A DNA stretch of 64,000 nt, from positions 632,677 through 696,676 of the forward strand of contig NZ_JH993793.1 in NCBI RefSeq assembly GCF_000316115.1. Reading direction: 5' to 3'. The notes beneath the pieces were generated by a model. It saw only the letters and a list, made by a program, of their open reading frames with translations. It had not been told where the DNA came from and did not search any database. Source of the DNA: Leptolyngbya sp. PCC 7375 (GTDB lineage: Bacteria; Cyanobacteriota; Cyanobacteriia; Phormidesmidales; Phormidesmidaceae). The stretch's first letter is position 1, and every line of letters starts with the position of its first letter. Below are positions 50,956 to 62,531 of this stretch, piece after piece. Made by a program: the position numbers and the translations under genes.

Positions 50956-53527
50956 CGATGTAGAAAAGGTCGTCTCCACCAAAATCGACGGGGTGGACCT
51001 CAGCATAGAAGCCTTAGGCAACGCCCCAGATGCCGATGCCATCCGCAACCGGGTGGGGGGGCTAATCGCGGAATATACCAAGTGGATTGCCCAGCAGCGG
51101 ACCACTGCACCCACCCAACCCCAGCAGCGGGCCGAAGTATCCACCACACTACTGGACCGGGCTGCTCACGCCAATAAGCGTATTGCATCGGGTCTACAAG
51201 CTTTGGATAACCCCGATGTATTAGAAGCCTTTAGGATCGCCAACCGTGCGATCGCCCGCTCCATGCGCCAGCGGTCTACCCACAAAAAAGATGGGGTACT
51301 GCCGGAGGATATGGACCCACCCCAATGGCGACCCTTCCAACTGGCCTTTCTGCTGATGAATATGGCAGGCATCGCCGACCCGGAACATGACGATCGAGAC
51401 GTGGTCGATCTCATCTTCTTTCCCACAGGTGGGGGTAAAACCGAAGCCTACCTGGGCCTTGCCGCCTTTACCCTGGTACTACGCCGATTACGGAACCCCG
51501 GCATTGAATCAGCCGGTCTCAGCGTCCTTATGCGCTACACCCTACGCCTGCTCACCCTGGACCAGTTGGGTCGAGCCTCTACGCTGATTTGTGCACTGGA
51601 GCTAGAGCGTCAGCAAAATGTGGAGAAACTGGGACCCTGGCCCTTTGAAATTGGCCTTTGGGTAGGACAAAGTGCCACCGCTAACCGAATGGGGAAAAAA
51701 GGAGATCGCGATCGCAACTCTGCCCGTCAGCGCACCCTCGATTATCAGAATGGTGTCTCCAGTGAATCTCCCATTCCCCTAGATGACTGTCCCTGGTGCG
51801 GCACTAGCTTTAACAAAAAGTCTTTTCAACTCTTACCAACTAGCGAACATCCTACAGACCTGCGCATCACCTGCACCAATCGCAAAAAACATCCCGATGG
51901 CAAACCTGAATGCATCTTTCGCCGTGATCAGGCACTTCCTATCATTACCGTAGACGATCCAATCTATCGCCGTCTGCCTTGTTTCATCATTGCCACCGTC
52001 GATAAGTTCGCCAATCTTCCATGGGTTGGAGAAACCGCTGGTCTCTTTGGCAAAGTCGAACGCTACGACAAGAATGGCTTTTACAGTTCTGCTCAACCCC
52101 ATCTTGGTGGCCAGCTCCAAAAAGATTTACTGCCACCGGACCTGATTATTCAGGATGAGCTGCACTTAATTTCAGGTCCCCTGGGCACCATGGTTGGCCT
52201 ATACGAAACCGCCATCGATGCCCTGTCCAGCTATCAACACAATGGCAAAACCATTCGCCCCAAGATAGTTGCCTCTACTGCTACTGTCCGACGAGCTACC
52301 AGCCAAATTCGCGCCCTATTTGGCCGTGACAAAGTAGAAGTATTTCCCCCACCTGGTCCCGACCGGCGTAACTCCTTCTTTGCCAAAACAGTAGACGTTA
52401 ACGAGAAAAATGGTCGTACCTATTTGGGTGTGGCTGCCCAGGGCCGCAGTCTTAAGGTTGTATTACTGCGTACCTACATAGCTCTCCTCGGTGCTAGTCG
52501 TAAAGCCTGGGAAGATGCTGGCGGAGGTCGCAATAAACAAAATCCGGCTGACCCCTACATGACTCTAATGGGCTACTTCAACTCCTTACGGGAACTTGGG
52601 GGCAGCCGTCGCATTGTTGAAGATGAGGTTACGGCCCGACTAGACACCGATAGTGTCCGCCGCAGAGTCGGCGAAGATACCAGTGACTTTACCCGCCGCA
52701 AAATTAGAGAACCTCTGGAACTCACATCTCGTGTTAGCACAAGCAAAGTGGCTGAGTCCAAGAGCCGTCTAGAAACTGCTTTCCACCATTCAGAAGATGC
52801 CAAGAACGCTGTCGATGTGGTGTTAGCCACCAACATGATTTCCGTGGGTTTGGATATTACCCGCCTGGGGCTGATGGTGGTGCTGGGTCAACCCAAAACC
52901 GCTGCTGAGTATATTCAAGCAACCAGCCGTGTAGGCCGAGATGATGAGCGCCCTGGCTTGGTGGTTACCCTATTGAACCTCCACCGACCTCGCGATCGCT
53001 CCCACTATGAACGGTTTCAAGCCTGGCATAATACCTTCTACCGCGCTGTAGAAGCTACCAGCGTCACTCCATTCTCCCCTCGTGCTTTGGATCGGGGTCT
53101 GCCTGGGGTAACTGTAGCCTTGTCCCGTCTGGGACATCCTTCTCTTACCCGTGCTTTAGGGGCTGGTGATATCACTAACCACCGCTCAGAACTGGACTTT
53201 GTGATCGATACCATTTCTAAGCGTGCTGAAGCCCATAACAGTAACTTGGATGCTCAACAATCTGAAGAACTCAGGGTTAAGGTGCAAGGTTTGGTGAAGG
53301 ACTTATTGGATAGTTGGAGTGCGATCGCTGAAGATCAGCCAGAGGGTCTGCAATATCAAAAAGAAGTCGGTCAAGCACCACCGTTATTATTCACTCCCTT
53401 AGATCCAGAACTCAAAAGAAAGCCTGCCCGAGAACAAAAATTCAAAGCCCAGAGAAGCCTGAGAGATGTAGAACCAACGGTAAATCTGTGGCTTTACGAC
53501 CCCAATGATGACGATACGGAGGACTAA
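50956..53527 (+). pseudogene. drmA: drmA 3' part, split by insertion sequence
   Basis: This holds the helicase core of DrmA: Walker A in LIFFPTGGGKTEAYLGLAAF, Walker B DELH in IIQDELHLISGPLG, SAT-like ASTATVRRAT, and the superfamily 2 C-terminal motifs ATNMISVGLDITRLG and EYIQATSRVGRDDE. A zinc-ribbon-like insertion (CPWCGTSF ... CTNRKKH) lies between motifs. An open frame continues backward from the gene into the IS end and has a TTG at 50939, so a headless helicase could be made. DrmA is essential in characterised DISARM, so the split probably silences the system. Its stop is 3 bp before drmB. Confidence 0.85.
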
Positions 53528-53530
53528 CCC

Positions 53531-55411
53531 ATGGGTAAAAAAGGCCGACAAAAACCACCCGACGGTGAAATTCGCCAGAGCCAAATCCTTACCAGCTTTG
53601 GCCCTGGCTCTATGGTGGACCTACCCAAACACTCCATCATCATTGGCGGTCTCAACCATTGGAAATTTGGCACAGAACGAGTTCCTGTTGTAGAACCCCG
53701 GTTAGAACAGTTCCTACAGCAACGTCTGAATTTATCCAGCGTATCTCTCTTTGAACCCCCAGCTAGCTCTCAGGATATTACAGGGCCAAGAACGGGCATT
53801 CGTAGCTTTCAATTTCCCAACTGGTTTGTTGCCCAGGTCGATGAAACCATTTCAGGTGCTGGCGGAAAACTCTACCGTACACGTCCCCTGGTGCCTAAGC
53901 GTCGCCTTATAGGCGGCAAATACTTGGATGAGAATAAGAAAAAACAACCTGTTGTACCAGTTCGATTTGTGCAAGCCTGCATCAATGGCCACATTAGTGA
54001 TATCGACTGGCGTAGCTTTGTTCACGAAGGGAAGGGTGGCTGTACCGGCGAGCTTTGGCTCGACGAAGGAGGTACAGGCAATGATTTTGCCGATATTTTT
54101 GTCCGTTGTCGGACTTGTGATGCACGCCGTCCCTTATCCGATGCCACACTACCAAACTCCAAAGCGCTAGGACGTTGCTTGGGGCATCGTCCCTGGTTGG
54201 GGGATAATGCTCAGCAAGAATGTTTAGACGAAGACAGTCGTCCCCTCCGAAACCGTTTGTTAGTGCGTTCTGCCAGTAATGCCTACTTTGCTATTACACA
54301 GACAGTAATTTCTTTACCTAGCCAAGATGACAAAATTAAAAAGGCCGTTGGATTGGTTTATGAGGACTTTTTATCGGTTTCTGAAGACGTAGACGACATT
54401 AAACGAGAACGTCGAAAACCTAAGGTTGCCTCAGCTATAGAAGATTTTTCAGATGAAGCGGTTTGGCAAGAAGTAGAGCGGCGGAAAAAGGGAATTGTAG
54501 CCGAAGCTAAGAAAATTAAACAGGTAGAAATTGAAACCCTGCTCTCTCAACCCGATGAAGTTGGCGAAGACTTACCTGATACGGACTTTTACGCTCGCAA
54601 CTATCCCCTAGATTCGCTACCGACAACCCTACAAGACTACATTCACCGTATAGTTCTTGTGCATCGTTTACGAGAAGTGCGTGCCCAAGTTAGCTTTACC
54701 CGCTTTGAGCCACCAGTATCAGACATTGATGGTGAACTACAGCTAGACGTAGCCCCCGCTGATCTGGGACTGGAAACAGACTGGTTTCCTGCAGTCGAAG
54801 TCAAAGGGGAAGGCGTCTTTATCTCCTTCAAACCAGAAGCCATTGATGATTGGCTATCTCGCCAGGCTGTCCAGAACCGTGGCCAAGAATTAGAGCAGGG
54901 CTTTCAGACATGGCTCAAGCGCAAAGAAGTCAGACAGGATACCAAACAAGATCCCCCCCGATATACGTTTCCAGGGTTGCCCTACATCATGCTCCATACC
55001 CTTTCCCATCTTCTGATTACCTCCATTTCCCTGGAATGCGGCTATTCTGCCAGCGCCATCCGCGAACGGGTCTATGCAGGGGAATCTGGCTATGGCATTT
55101 TGCTCTACACCGGTTCCTCCGGTTCAGAAGGCACCCTCGGCGGTTTGATTCAAGTTGGACGCACGCTGGGACATCACCTGCAGGTAGCATTAGAAGCAGG
55201 CCGCTTATGCTCTAACGATCCGGTCTGTGCCCAGCACAAACCCCAGGAACGGTATGAAGAACGTTTTCGCCATGGAGCAGCCTGCCATGGTTGCGTACTC
55301 ATATCAGAAACCTCCTGCGAGCAAGGCAACGAGTTTCTAGACCGAGCCCTCGTAGTAGAAACTGTTGAAGCCAGTGGGGCTGCATTCTTCCCAGCCAACC
55401 TTGGGTCATGA
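53531..55411 (+). CDS. drmB: DISARM DUF1998 protein DrmB
   Basis: The 626-residue protein begins MGKKGRQKPPDGEIRQSQIL. The signature TSFGPGSMVDLPKHSIIIGG, typical of DrmB, follows. The C-terminal DUF1998 domain contains GLPYIMLHTLSHLLITSISL, GYSASAIRERVYAG, LYTGSSGSEGTLGGLIQVG and a cysteine set (CSNDPVCAQHKP, ACHGCVLISETSCEQGN) that probably binds zinc. A second cysteine cluster (FVRCRTCDARR) sits near residue 195. DrmB forms a complex with DrmA that loads on unmethylated DNA. The gene is intact, 3 bp after drmA, and overlaps drmC by 4 bp. Polar effects of the IS upstream may reduce its expression. Confidence 0.92.
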   Translation: MGKKGRQKPPDGEIRQSQILTSFGPGSMVDLPKHSIIIGGLNHWKFGTERVPVVEPRLEQFLQQRLNLSSVSLFEPPASSQDITGPRTGIRSFQFPNWFVAQVDETISGAGGKLYRTRPLVPKRRLIGGKYLDENKKKQPVVPVRFVQACINGHISDIDWRSFVHEGKGGCTGELWLDEGGTGNDFADIFVRCRTCDARRPLSDATLPNSKALGRCLGHRPWLGDNAQQECLDEDSRPLRNRLLVRSASNAYFAITQTVISLPSQDDKIKKAVGLVYEDFLSVSEDVDDIKRERRKPKVASAIEDFSDEAVWQEVERRKKGIVAEAKKIKQVEIETLLSQPDEVGEDLPDTDFYARNYPLDSLPTTLQDYIHRIVLVHRLREVRAQVSFTRFEPPVSDIDGELQLDVAPADLGLETDWFPAVEVKGEGVFISFKPEAIDDWLSRQAVQNRGQELEQGFQTWLKRKEVRQDTKQDPPRYTFPGLPYIMLHTLSHLLITSISLECGYSASAIRERVYAGESGYGILLYTGSSGSEGTLGGLIQVGRTLGHHLQVALEAGRLCSNDPVCAQHKPQERYEERFRHGAACHGCVLISETSCEQGNEFLDRALVVETVEASGAAFFPANLGS

Positions 55412-56223
55412 CCTCCATCTTCCATCAACTCAGTCGGCCAGCCCTCGAAAACTTGGCTGATGTCCTGGCTCGTCAGTATCTACAATTACCCTGCTCACCC
55501 GCAGCCCTGGTCCACACCGTCCCATCCGCCCTAATGCCTCAGATCGCCGCTGAATTAAATCAGCTCAAGCAGCAGGGTATGCAGGAACAAAACCTGGCCT
55601 ATATGCTCAGGCTTCTGGCCCAGGAACGTCAGCAGTCCCAAGCACAACGTAATGCCATTGACTTGGTCTGGACCGGTGAAGAATTCTTAGGCACCGAAAG
55701 CCGAGACACCCGCATAGTCGTCAAGGAACTCTTTAGCAATGCCCAAAAGAACGTCTTGATTTCTAGTTATGCCCTAGATACAGGCAACAAAGCACGGGAC
55801 CTATTCGAGCCCCTGGCCCAGCAGATGACAAATAACCCAACCTTACAAGTTCGCTTATTCGTAAATATCAGTCGCCCCTATCGCCAAAACAAAAAATCAG
55901 ATGCAACATTAATTCGAGAGTTTGCAGAAACCTTCCGCAACAAAATCTGGCCCAGTAGTCGTTTCCCTGAAGTCTTCTACGACCCAAGAGCCCTCTCTAA
56001 AGATATCTTTCCCCGCGCCTGTCTCCATGCCAAGTGCGTTGTCGTAGATGACGAGCGACTTTTGATCACCTCCGCAAACTTCACAGAAGCAGCCCACCAA
56101 CGCAATATCGAAGCCGGTGTTTTGCTTGCAGACCCCATCATTGCTAAAGCAATGCGTTCCCAATTTGAAATGCTAGTAGAACGAAAAATTCTTTGCCGTG
56201 TTCCAGGAATTATTGATCATTAA
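55408..56223 (+). CDS. drmC: DISARM phospholipase-D-like nuclease DrmC
   Basis: A 271-residue protein with a PLD/HKD nuclease motif: LHAKCVVVDDERLLITSANF (H-x-K-x4-D, ~205-225) followed by TEAAHQRNIEAGVLL. A single HKD per chain implies a dimer. The N-terminal half is helical, with a VVKELFSNAQKNVLISSYAL segment characteristic of the family. DrmC is found in all DISARM classes but is not strictly required in the tested system. The start overlaps the drmB stop (ATGA). It is the last gene of the locus, followed by a hairpin at 56263-56284. Confidence 0.92.
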   Translation: MTSIFHQLSRPALENLADVLARQYLQLPCSPAALVHTVPSALMPQIAAELNQLKQQGMQEQNLAYMLRLLAQERQQSQAQRNAIDLVWTGEEFLGTESRDTRIVVKELFSNAQKNVLISSYALDTGNKARDLFEPLAQQMTNNPTLQVRLFVNISRPYRQNKKSDATLIREFAETFRNKIWPSSRFPEVFYDPRALSKDIFPRACLHAKCVVVDDERLLITSANFTEAAHQRNIEAGVLLADPIIAKAMRSQFEMLVERKILCRVPGIIDH

Positions 56224-56262
56224 TCAATAACGAACAAATTGATATAGCGATAAAGATGGCAC

Positions 56263-56284
56263 CTAACTTTTAGGCAAAAGTTAG
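56263..56284. terminator. hairpin between convergent drmC and CHAT gene
   Basis: CTAACTTTT AGGC AAAAGTTAG is a perfect 9-bp stem with a four-base loop. The A and T runs within the arms would suit a bidirectional terminator for the two convergent genes. Nothing else is seen in the 209-bp gap. Confidence 0.55.
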
Positions 56285-56432
56285 CAGGCTGAGTCAGGTA
56301 ATACGCCCTTACCTGACTTACACTATGTACAACATTCTGCGTCAGAAAGGCTGTTTCCAATAAAAATATAGGGTGTCTACTATCAGAAATTTTGAGGTTT
56401 ACTGTTTCTGTAGAGTTTTTGCCATAGGCTAA

Positions 56433-59400
56433 TCATAGCCAATTGCCCACCAGTACAAAGGGGCTCCAAAAATAGGGGGAGGCCAACTGTGGATCTTGCA
56501 TTAGCGCCAGCTGTGCCTGACGAAATGCTTCTGCTTTTGTGGTACCTGGTTGAGCTAGAGCTTTGTAGAACTCAGCCATGTAGACCGCCGCCGCCTGGTC
56601 ATTGATGGCCCATAATCCTGCCAGAGTGCTCCGCGCACCGGAGCGAATGGCCGTTCCAGCAATGCCTAAGATTGCTCGACTATCTCCAGAGGCTGTTTTA
56701 CAGGCACTAAAGACCAGGAGTTCCACAGGCGAGATATCACTTCGATTGCGCATCTGCAACACCGCACTCATCTCTTTCAAAGTGAGTTTGCCTTCCCAAG
56801 TGAGAATAAACGTGTCCTCTGCACTAGCACTAAACTGACCATGGGTAGCTAGATGTACCACACCAGCGGGTACCGTTTCTAAACTGTTGAGCAAGTTAGC
56901 CTTTGTCAATTCTTGATTGAACAACACCTGATGATTGGGGATTTGGGTCGTGACTTGCTGGAGTTCATCGGACACAAAGGGAAGCGCTGGAAATCCACTA
57001 CGGGCTTCACTGAGACCACCCGCTAACATTTGTAAGCTCTGCCGTTGTAAGGGTCTAGGATCTAACAGGTTAAGCCCCGGAGAGAGAACGACGTTATACT
57101 TCTCGATCAGATACTGCTCACCATCGTGGAGGGTGGTCAACGGCAGGGTACGCAAAATACCATCGGCAACAAATACCAGGCTTTCAATATCTTGTTGAGC
57201 CAGGTCTGCCTCGACTGGGCCAAGGATCCAGTCATACACGGTTTGGAGTTGCTGAGTCGTGGTGGACTGGCTCGCACGTATGGGTGAGGTGAGAGCGCGC
57301 AACAATTGTCTTACAGTTTGTTCTACCTGATCAGGTGAGACCGGAGTGCTGTAATGACGGATGGGCTGATCTGCCACACTCACAATCACATCTAATCGGT
57401 CATCCAGCAAAATAGGATAGATAACAGCCGCCGTCGATTCTACTTCGTCAACCGCCACAGGCGACCCTTGGATACAGGCATCTTGGAAGTAATCGTTGAT
57501 CTCAGCGACTTGTAAATCTTCGATTAAGTCTCTGGCTTGTTTTATGTCGTTCTCTTCGGGTGACTTACCAGCTTCACCCTGCAGCAGCAGTTTTACAAAT
57601 TCCCGATAAATGGGCTCCACATCATCGCGAAAGTTAAACTGCGTCTCGTCGCTGGTGGCAATCAGGTCTTTTCTCAAAGTGCCGAGGGCGTCAATGGCAA
57701 CATTGTAGGCATCAATGGCTTTAGTCCTGTTACCCTGGGCTGTTTGCAAACGACCTAGCTGTAATGCAAAGGGATAAACCATTTCAGGTGCTTGTAAGGT
57801 TTGGGCCTGACGAAGTGCCTGTTCCGTTAGCGCCTGAGCTTCAATCCACTGTTGAGATTTGCCGTAAAGCTCTCCTTGATAGCTAAGAACATAGGCTTGC
57901 GCAATGGGATCCTGGAGGGATTGGGCCTGCTGATCAATATGATTGAGTAGACTGAGAAGATGCTCTGGTGAGTCAAAAGAAACATCAGCTTGCAACAGAG
58001 CATATTGCAGCAAAGTCTGAGCCAGATGCAGCTGAGCATAAATGGCCTCTCGGCTGATGGGGAGACGAGCCTGTTGGAGCATTTGCTCCAGGTCTGCCCC
58101 AAGTAAACGAGCCGCTGCTGGATTTTGGGTGGCGAGCAGGCGAAGTTGGCTAACCTGAGCCTGAAATTGGATAAGTGCAGTCGGTGCCGTTGCCTGGGCT
58201 TTTTGGTAGTGGGCGAGAGCTAAACTGGGATTAGCCTGGCTGGCATGGCCCAGATTCAGCAATATCTGGCTAGTTAGGGCAGGGTCGTTTAGCTCTTGAG
58301 CTAAGGCCAAGGCCGCTTCTAACGTTTGCTGTGCACGGGCAGTTTCGCCGTTATGGCGCAAGCCATTGCCGAACGTCATTAGGGCTATGGCTTTGAGCGA
58401 TGACGCTGGCTGATTGGCCAGGGCAGTAATGATGTCCTCTAACTGGGTCTGGGCTTGGCGATAAAAGCCAAGGGATTGTAATGCCTGAGCCTGGTTAAGC
58501 TGAGCCTGAAGATGGCCTAAGGTATCGTCGGCTCGGTGATAGATCTCTGCCGCTTGTTGCCAGTCGGTCAGGGCAGCCTGAGTCTGACCTCGACTCAGGT
58601 TCAAGCTGGCGCGGGTATTGAGAATCTGAGCGAGGAGCTGGGGAGTGGTTATCTCCGGTGTGAGCAGTTGTTGACTGGCGATAATGGCTACATCAGCCTG
58701 TTGCCAGTCACCCAGTTGGTGATGGGCCAGGGCTAGGTTACTCAGGGTAGACGCATAGGTCTGCAGGTCACTGCTCTGGGACAAGACGGTGACTGCCTGG
58801 GTCCACAGGGTGACAGCCTGGATGTAGTTAGCTTGATAGTAAGCTTGAGCGGCTTCTTGTAGAAGCGTATTGAGAGAATGGCTTTTAGCAGCGTTGTTGG
58901 CTGTGAAGACAATATTGCCATCGGAGGCGACGGTCCAAGTCTGGGCTTCTTGGACAGCGGTTGCCGTCTGTTCGCTGGGTAAGTGACCCAGGTCGGGTAA
59001 CAGATATATGCCTGTCGGTTGACTGGCTGGGGTCAGGGGCAAACCACCACGCCCGGTCGCAACAAACTGAGACTGCCCTTGTCTACCCACAGCACAGGCA
59101 TTGACAATTTGGTTACTGGCATCGGCCAGATTTGCCGGTAGTTGGGTTAGTCCTCTAGCTGGGTCGAGATTGGGCGAGTCAATTTCGACGGTGCCACTTA
59201 ACCCAAATCTAGAGGAGGCAGAAATGTCTAAATATTCTGCTCCTAACAAAGAAATAGTGGCGATATTAATGTTGCCACCATTGCCCCTAAAGGCTTCAGC
59301 GACAATGCGATTTTGCCCCTCTCGAAGGGCAATAACAAAGTCGGTATCAATATCAATATTGCCGCCGTTACCCCCGGCAGCGGCTGTGCCAGCTGTGGCA

Positions 59401-60278
59401 TTTATCTCACTGCGGCCTGCCAGAATCAATGCATCGTCTGCTTGTATGTCAATGTTGCCGCCGTTAGTGCTGGCTGTTGTGGCGCTGATGGCAGATCTGT
59501 TCCGCAGGGAGATTAAGTCTGAATCAACTGAGATATCCCCTCCTCTGCCCTGGCCCTGACTGTTGACGCTGATAGTGCTGTTAGTTAGCCGAGTGGTATC
59601 TGCGTTAATGTCAATATTGCCGCCTCGGCCGGTGGCAGTGGCAGTGGTGTTGGCTGCGATCGCGCCCTCATCCAAACTCAATGTATCGTTAACCGTTAAC
59701 TCAATTCGGCCAGCATCACCCAAGCCCGCAGTGTTGGTTTGCACTATCGCCCCATTGGTCAGATCAACACTATCTGCAAAAATCCTGATGTCACCAGCAT
59801 CTCCGGGTTCCAGGAAACCAATAGGTTCTACCTCTAACGTGGCAGCAGAGATGTTAACACCATCGGTCAGGGTTAGTTGCTGAGTACGAATTTCAATGTC
59901 ACCAGCATTTCCAGGGCCCGTCGTCTCAACTGCTAACTTACCTGGGCCAGCAATGGTAATCGCTTCTGGGGCCAATACCTGCAAGCTGCCACCCTGACCC
60001 TGTCCAGACGTGGAGGCAGAGATTTCCGCACCGGGTGCTAGTGAGAGTGTCAGTTCAGGATCAAATAGAGGGGAGCCTTGGTCAAAATTGGCATCAAAGG
60101 GCTGTAGCGTCAGCGTTCCTGCAGGCGTTTGCCCTTCTGTTTCTGCAAAGACACCCACAACACCGGCTAAATCCATATCAGAGGCGTTGAGGGTAATGCT
60201 ACCGCCTGCTTCGGTATTGGTTGCGGTTGCCGTAGCCGTTGTCGAAATTTGAGCACCCTGTTCAACTGTGAGACGAGG
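56433..60278 (-). pseudogene. haemagglutinin/TPR/CHAT protease protein, 5' end lost to IS
   Basis: About 1280 residues remain. From the N-terminus: filamentous-haemagglutinin-like beta-helix repeats (GNIDINADTTRLTNSTISVN style) to ~400, a TPR region to ~930, and a C-terminal CHAT caspase-like domain. The catalytic pair is present: His in VVHLATHGQF (~1149) and Cys in LLVFSACKTASGD (~1196). Such cyanobacterial proteins normally start with a signal peptide and a secretion domain; these are missing because an IS is inserted at 60279. A TTG inside the IS end could start translation in frame (60285-60287), but the product would not be exported. CHAT proteases act in cell death and defence systems, and in this architecture are often surface-linked. 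I class it as truncated. Confidence 0.8.
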
Positions 60279-61591
60279 GGGTAACAACTTAAGCCGGGAA
60301 AAGCTCTACGTGTAAGGGGTTTGTCTGATGTGCTTTAGATGACCGTCTAGGCATGGGTAGCTCATTAATAGTACTGAGGATCCATTCAAATAGGTCTGGA
60401 AATGGGTGTCCAAAGAGTCTTTGAGCAGCGGTCGTGCCATCGGGACGTTTAAGGTCAAAATTGTGAATAATGGTGAGCACCTTCAAGGACTGTGCCGAAA
60501 AGCCACGATTGGCCTGATGACGTTGAGATAGATAGCCATTACGCCCCTCGACCGCCGAGGAGGTGCGTTGATACTTGGCACACATCCACTGGCACCAATG
60601 GACCCAGTATTGCCGTTGAGTGTCGTCTAGCTTTAGGGTCATGGCATCTGCCATGAGCTGATCATAGGCATCACTGGTGGCCTGTTGATAGCGTGCTTTG
60701 AGATGAGGTTTGCGGGTTTTATCAGTCTGTTGAGTCCAATACACCCAGGGCAACAAGGCAGTGAGAACCCAATTTTGAGTGTCAATCTCCTGAGTTTCAG
60801 TGGCTAAGGCCTGCATCACCACTGCCACCAGGCATGAATCCCGTTGGCGAACTGAGGAATCTGAGCTTCAAAGGTGTCAATCGCGTGTTGCGCCTTATCC
60901 CCTCCATAGAGCTTTGCTAGGTGAGTCAGGGTCGTCAACGGAGCCGCTAACTGGGTTGTTAAGTCGTCAAACAGTTGCCATTGAGCGGTATCCAGGGTGA
61001 AAGGATGAACCGATTGGCTAATATCGGCCAAGGCGCGATGGATAGGTAAACTGATCTTGTTCAAGCTGTTGATATTGCTGCGTCAGCGTCTCTAGCTGGA
61101 CACACAAAGTTTGTTGTTTGACCTTGGGTTTGGTTTGGTTCACTTGCTGTTGGAGGGTGTCGAGTTGTTTTTCAACCTGAGCCAGTTGACGTCCCAATGC
61201 ACTCCCGATAGGACGAGCTAAGGCTCGCATTCCATGGAACAAATCGGCCACACTGACGGTGCCCAGACCAGCGATGGCAAGTTTCACTAACGCACGAGCC
61301 CCATCACTGACCATAAAGTGGCATTCCCAGTCGGACGGATGCCACCACTGCTCTAGCTGGTGACACCAGGTTTCATACTGACGATTCTCACATTCAACTT
61401 CTGTAAAGATAAACCCACTCGCCAATTCCACCAGCACCAGGATCGGCAGTCCAAAAAAGGTTTCATCTCCCCCGAGGCAGATGCCGAGTTTGTTGAGAGG
61501 TTGACATTGCTCAGATTGAGAGACTTCGTAGGTGACAATGACGTCTTCAACACGGTGTTTCAATTGACGCAGGGCATTGGCTGAAACACCC
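60279..61591 (-). mobile_element. truncated second copy of the DUF6399-type IS
   Basis: The 1313 bp correspond to 49635-50947 of the complete IS, in reverse orientation and nearly identical. The right terminal repeat (GGGTAACAACTTAAGCCGGG) is intact at 60279. The first ~440 bp of the element, including its other end and the transposase N-terminus, are gone, cut at GGGTGTTTC. The adjoining sequence belongs to an IS4-type element. Confidence 0.88.
60289..61591 (-). pseudogene. broken DUF6399-type transposase
   Basis: Compared with the intact copy, this gene lacks the N-terminal ~100 residues and carries two single-base frameshifts. An extra C near 61034 changes FTYHRAL to FTYPSRL, and a missing G near 60822 falls in the WWQWVMQ segment. 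The remaining frames are 61018-61563, 60816-61064 and 60289-60828. It cannot encode an active transposase, but the family could be supplied in trans by the copy in drmA. Confidence 0.88.
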
Positions 61592-61683
61592 GATGCCTGT
61601 CCAAGTGTTAAATAGCAAACAGAGAAAAAGGGTTGAGAAGGTATCCGGTACGCTAAAGCCAGTCAAGGATAGAGAGGTGTGCC

Positions 61684-62445
61684 GTGTTATCCGAAATCGT
61701 TCAGAGATTTGCCCAAGAAAGCCCTATCAGCGTAATGATGCGAGGGGCGATGGAGTTGGTCTTCCGTCCTGAGCGGTTGGATGACATCTTTGAGCGCCAT
61801 GCCAAAGTTCAGTATCAGCGAGAACTGCTCTTCTCGACCTTGGTGAACCTGTTGAGTTTAGTGGTGTGTGGCATTCATCCGTCGATGAATGCGGCCTACC
61901 GCAAAAAGGCCGACGAGATGAACGTCACCCGGAATGCAGTGTACGAGAAACTCAATGGCGTTGAACCGCAGGTGAGTCGTGCGGTACTCAAAGAAACGGC
62001 TGCCGAGTTGTCTACCTTGATGGATACGATGGGCGGTAAAAGTGCCCCACTCTTGCCAGGGTATGACATTCGTATTTTAGATGGCAATGGGCTGGCGGCG
62101 ACGGAACGGCGATTGAAAGTATTACGCGAGGTGGCCTCAGCCCCGTTGCCGGGAAAATCCCTAGTGGTGCTCGATCCAGAAAGACGTCTAGCCGTGGACA
62201 TTTTTCCCTGTGAAGATGGTCATACTCAAGAACGTCGATTGTTTAGCCAGGTGCTGAGCGTGGTGCGCTCAGGAGAGGTCTGGGTCGCTGACCGTAACAT
62301 GTGTACCCAACAGTTTCTGGTTGAAATTGCCCAGCACGATGCCGCTTTTGTGATTCGTGAGCATCAGAATCTACCCTACCAAGCGCTCAGTGATCTGATA
62401 TTTATCGAGACCGGGGAAGCCGGTGTTAGATGTCAAGGGGGGTAG
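61684..62445 (+). pseudogene. IS4-type transposase, 3'-truncated
   Basis: The frame starts with GTG and gives 253 residues: MLSEIVQRFAQESPISVMMR, LLFSTLVNLLSLVVCGIHPS, the first DDE aspartate region in YDIRILDGNGLAATERRL, and the second in GEVWVADRNMCTQQFLVE. The remaining third of a usual ~440-residue IS4 transposase, with the glutamate, is missing. The end (GEAGVRCQGG) looks frameshifted or fused to other sequence near 62400-62440. The element cuts into the IS copy at 61591, so it arrived later or was joined by deletion. Confidence 0.8.
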
Positions 62446-62531
62446 ACGTGACGCGACAGTCGGGTTGGCGAGCTGACTGACACTTAATAGAGACTAACTG
62501 GTCTCATGCTGAGACTATCAAAGCAAACGAC

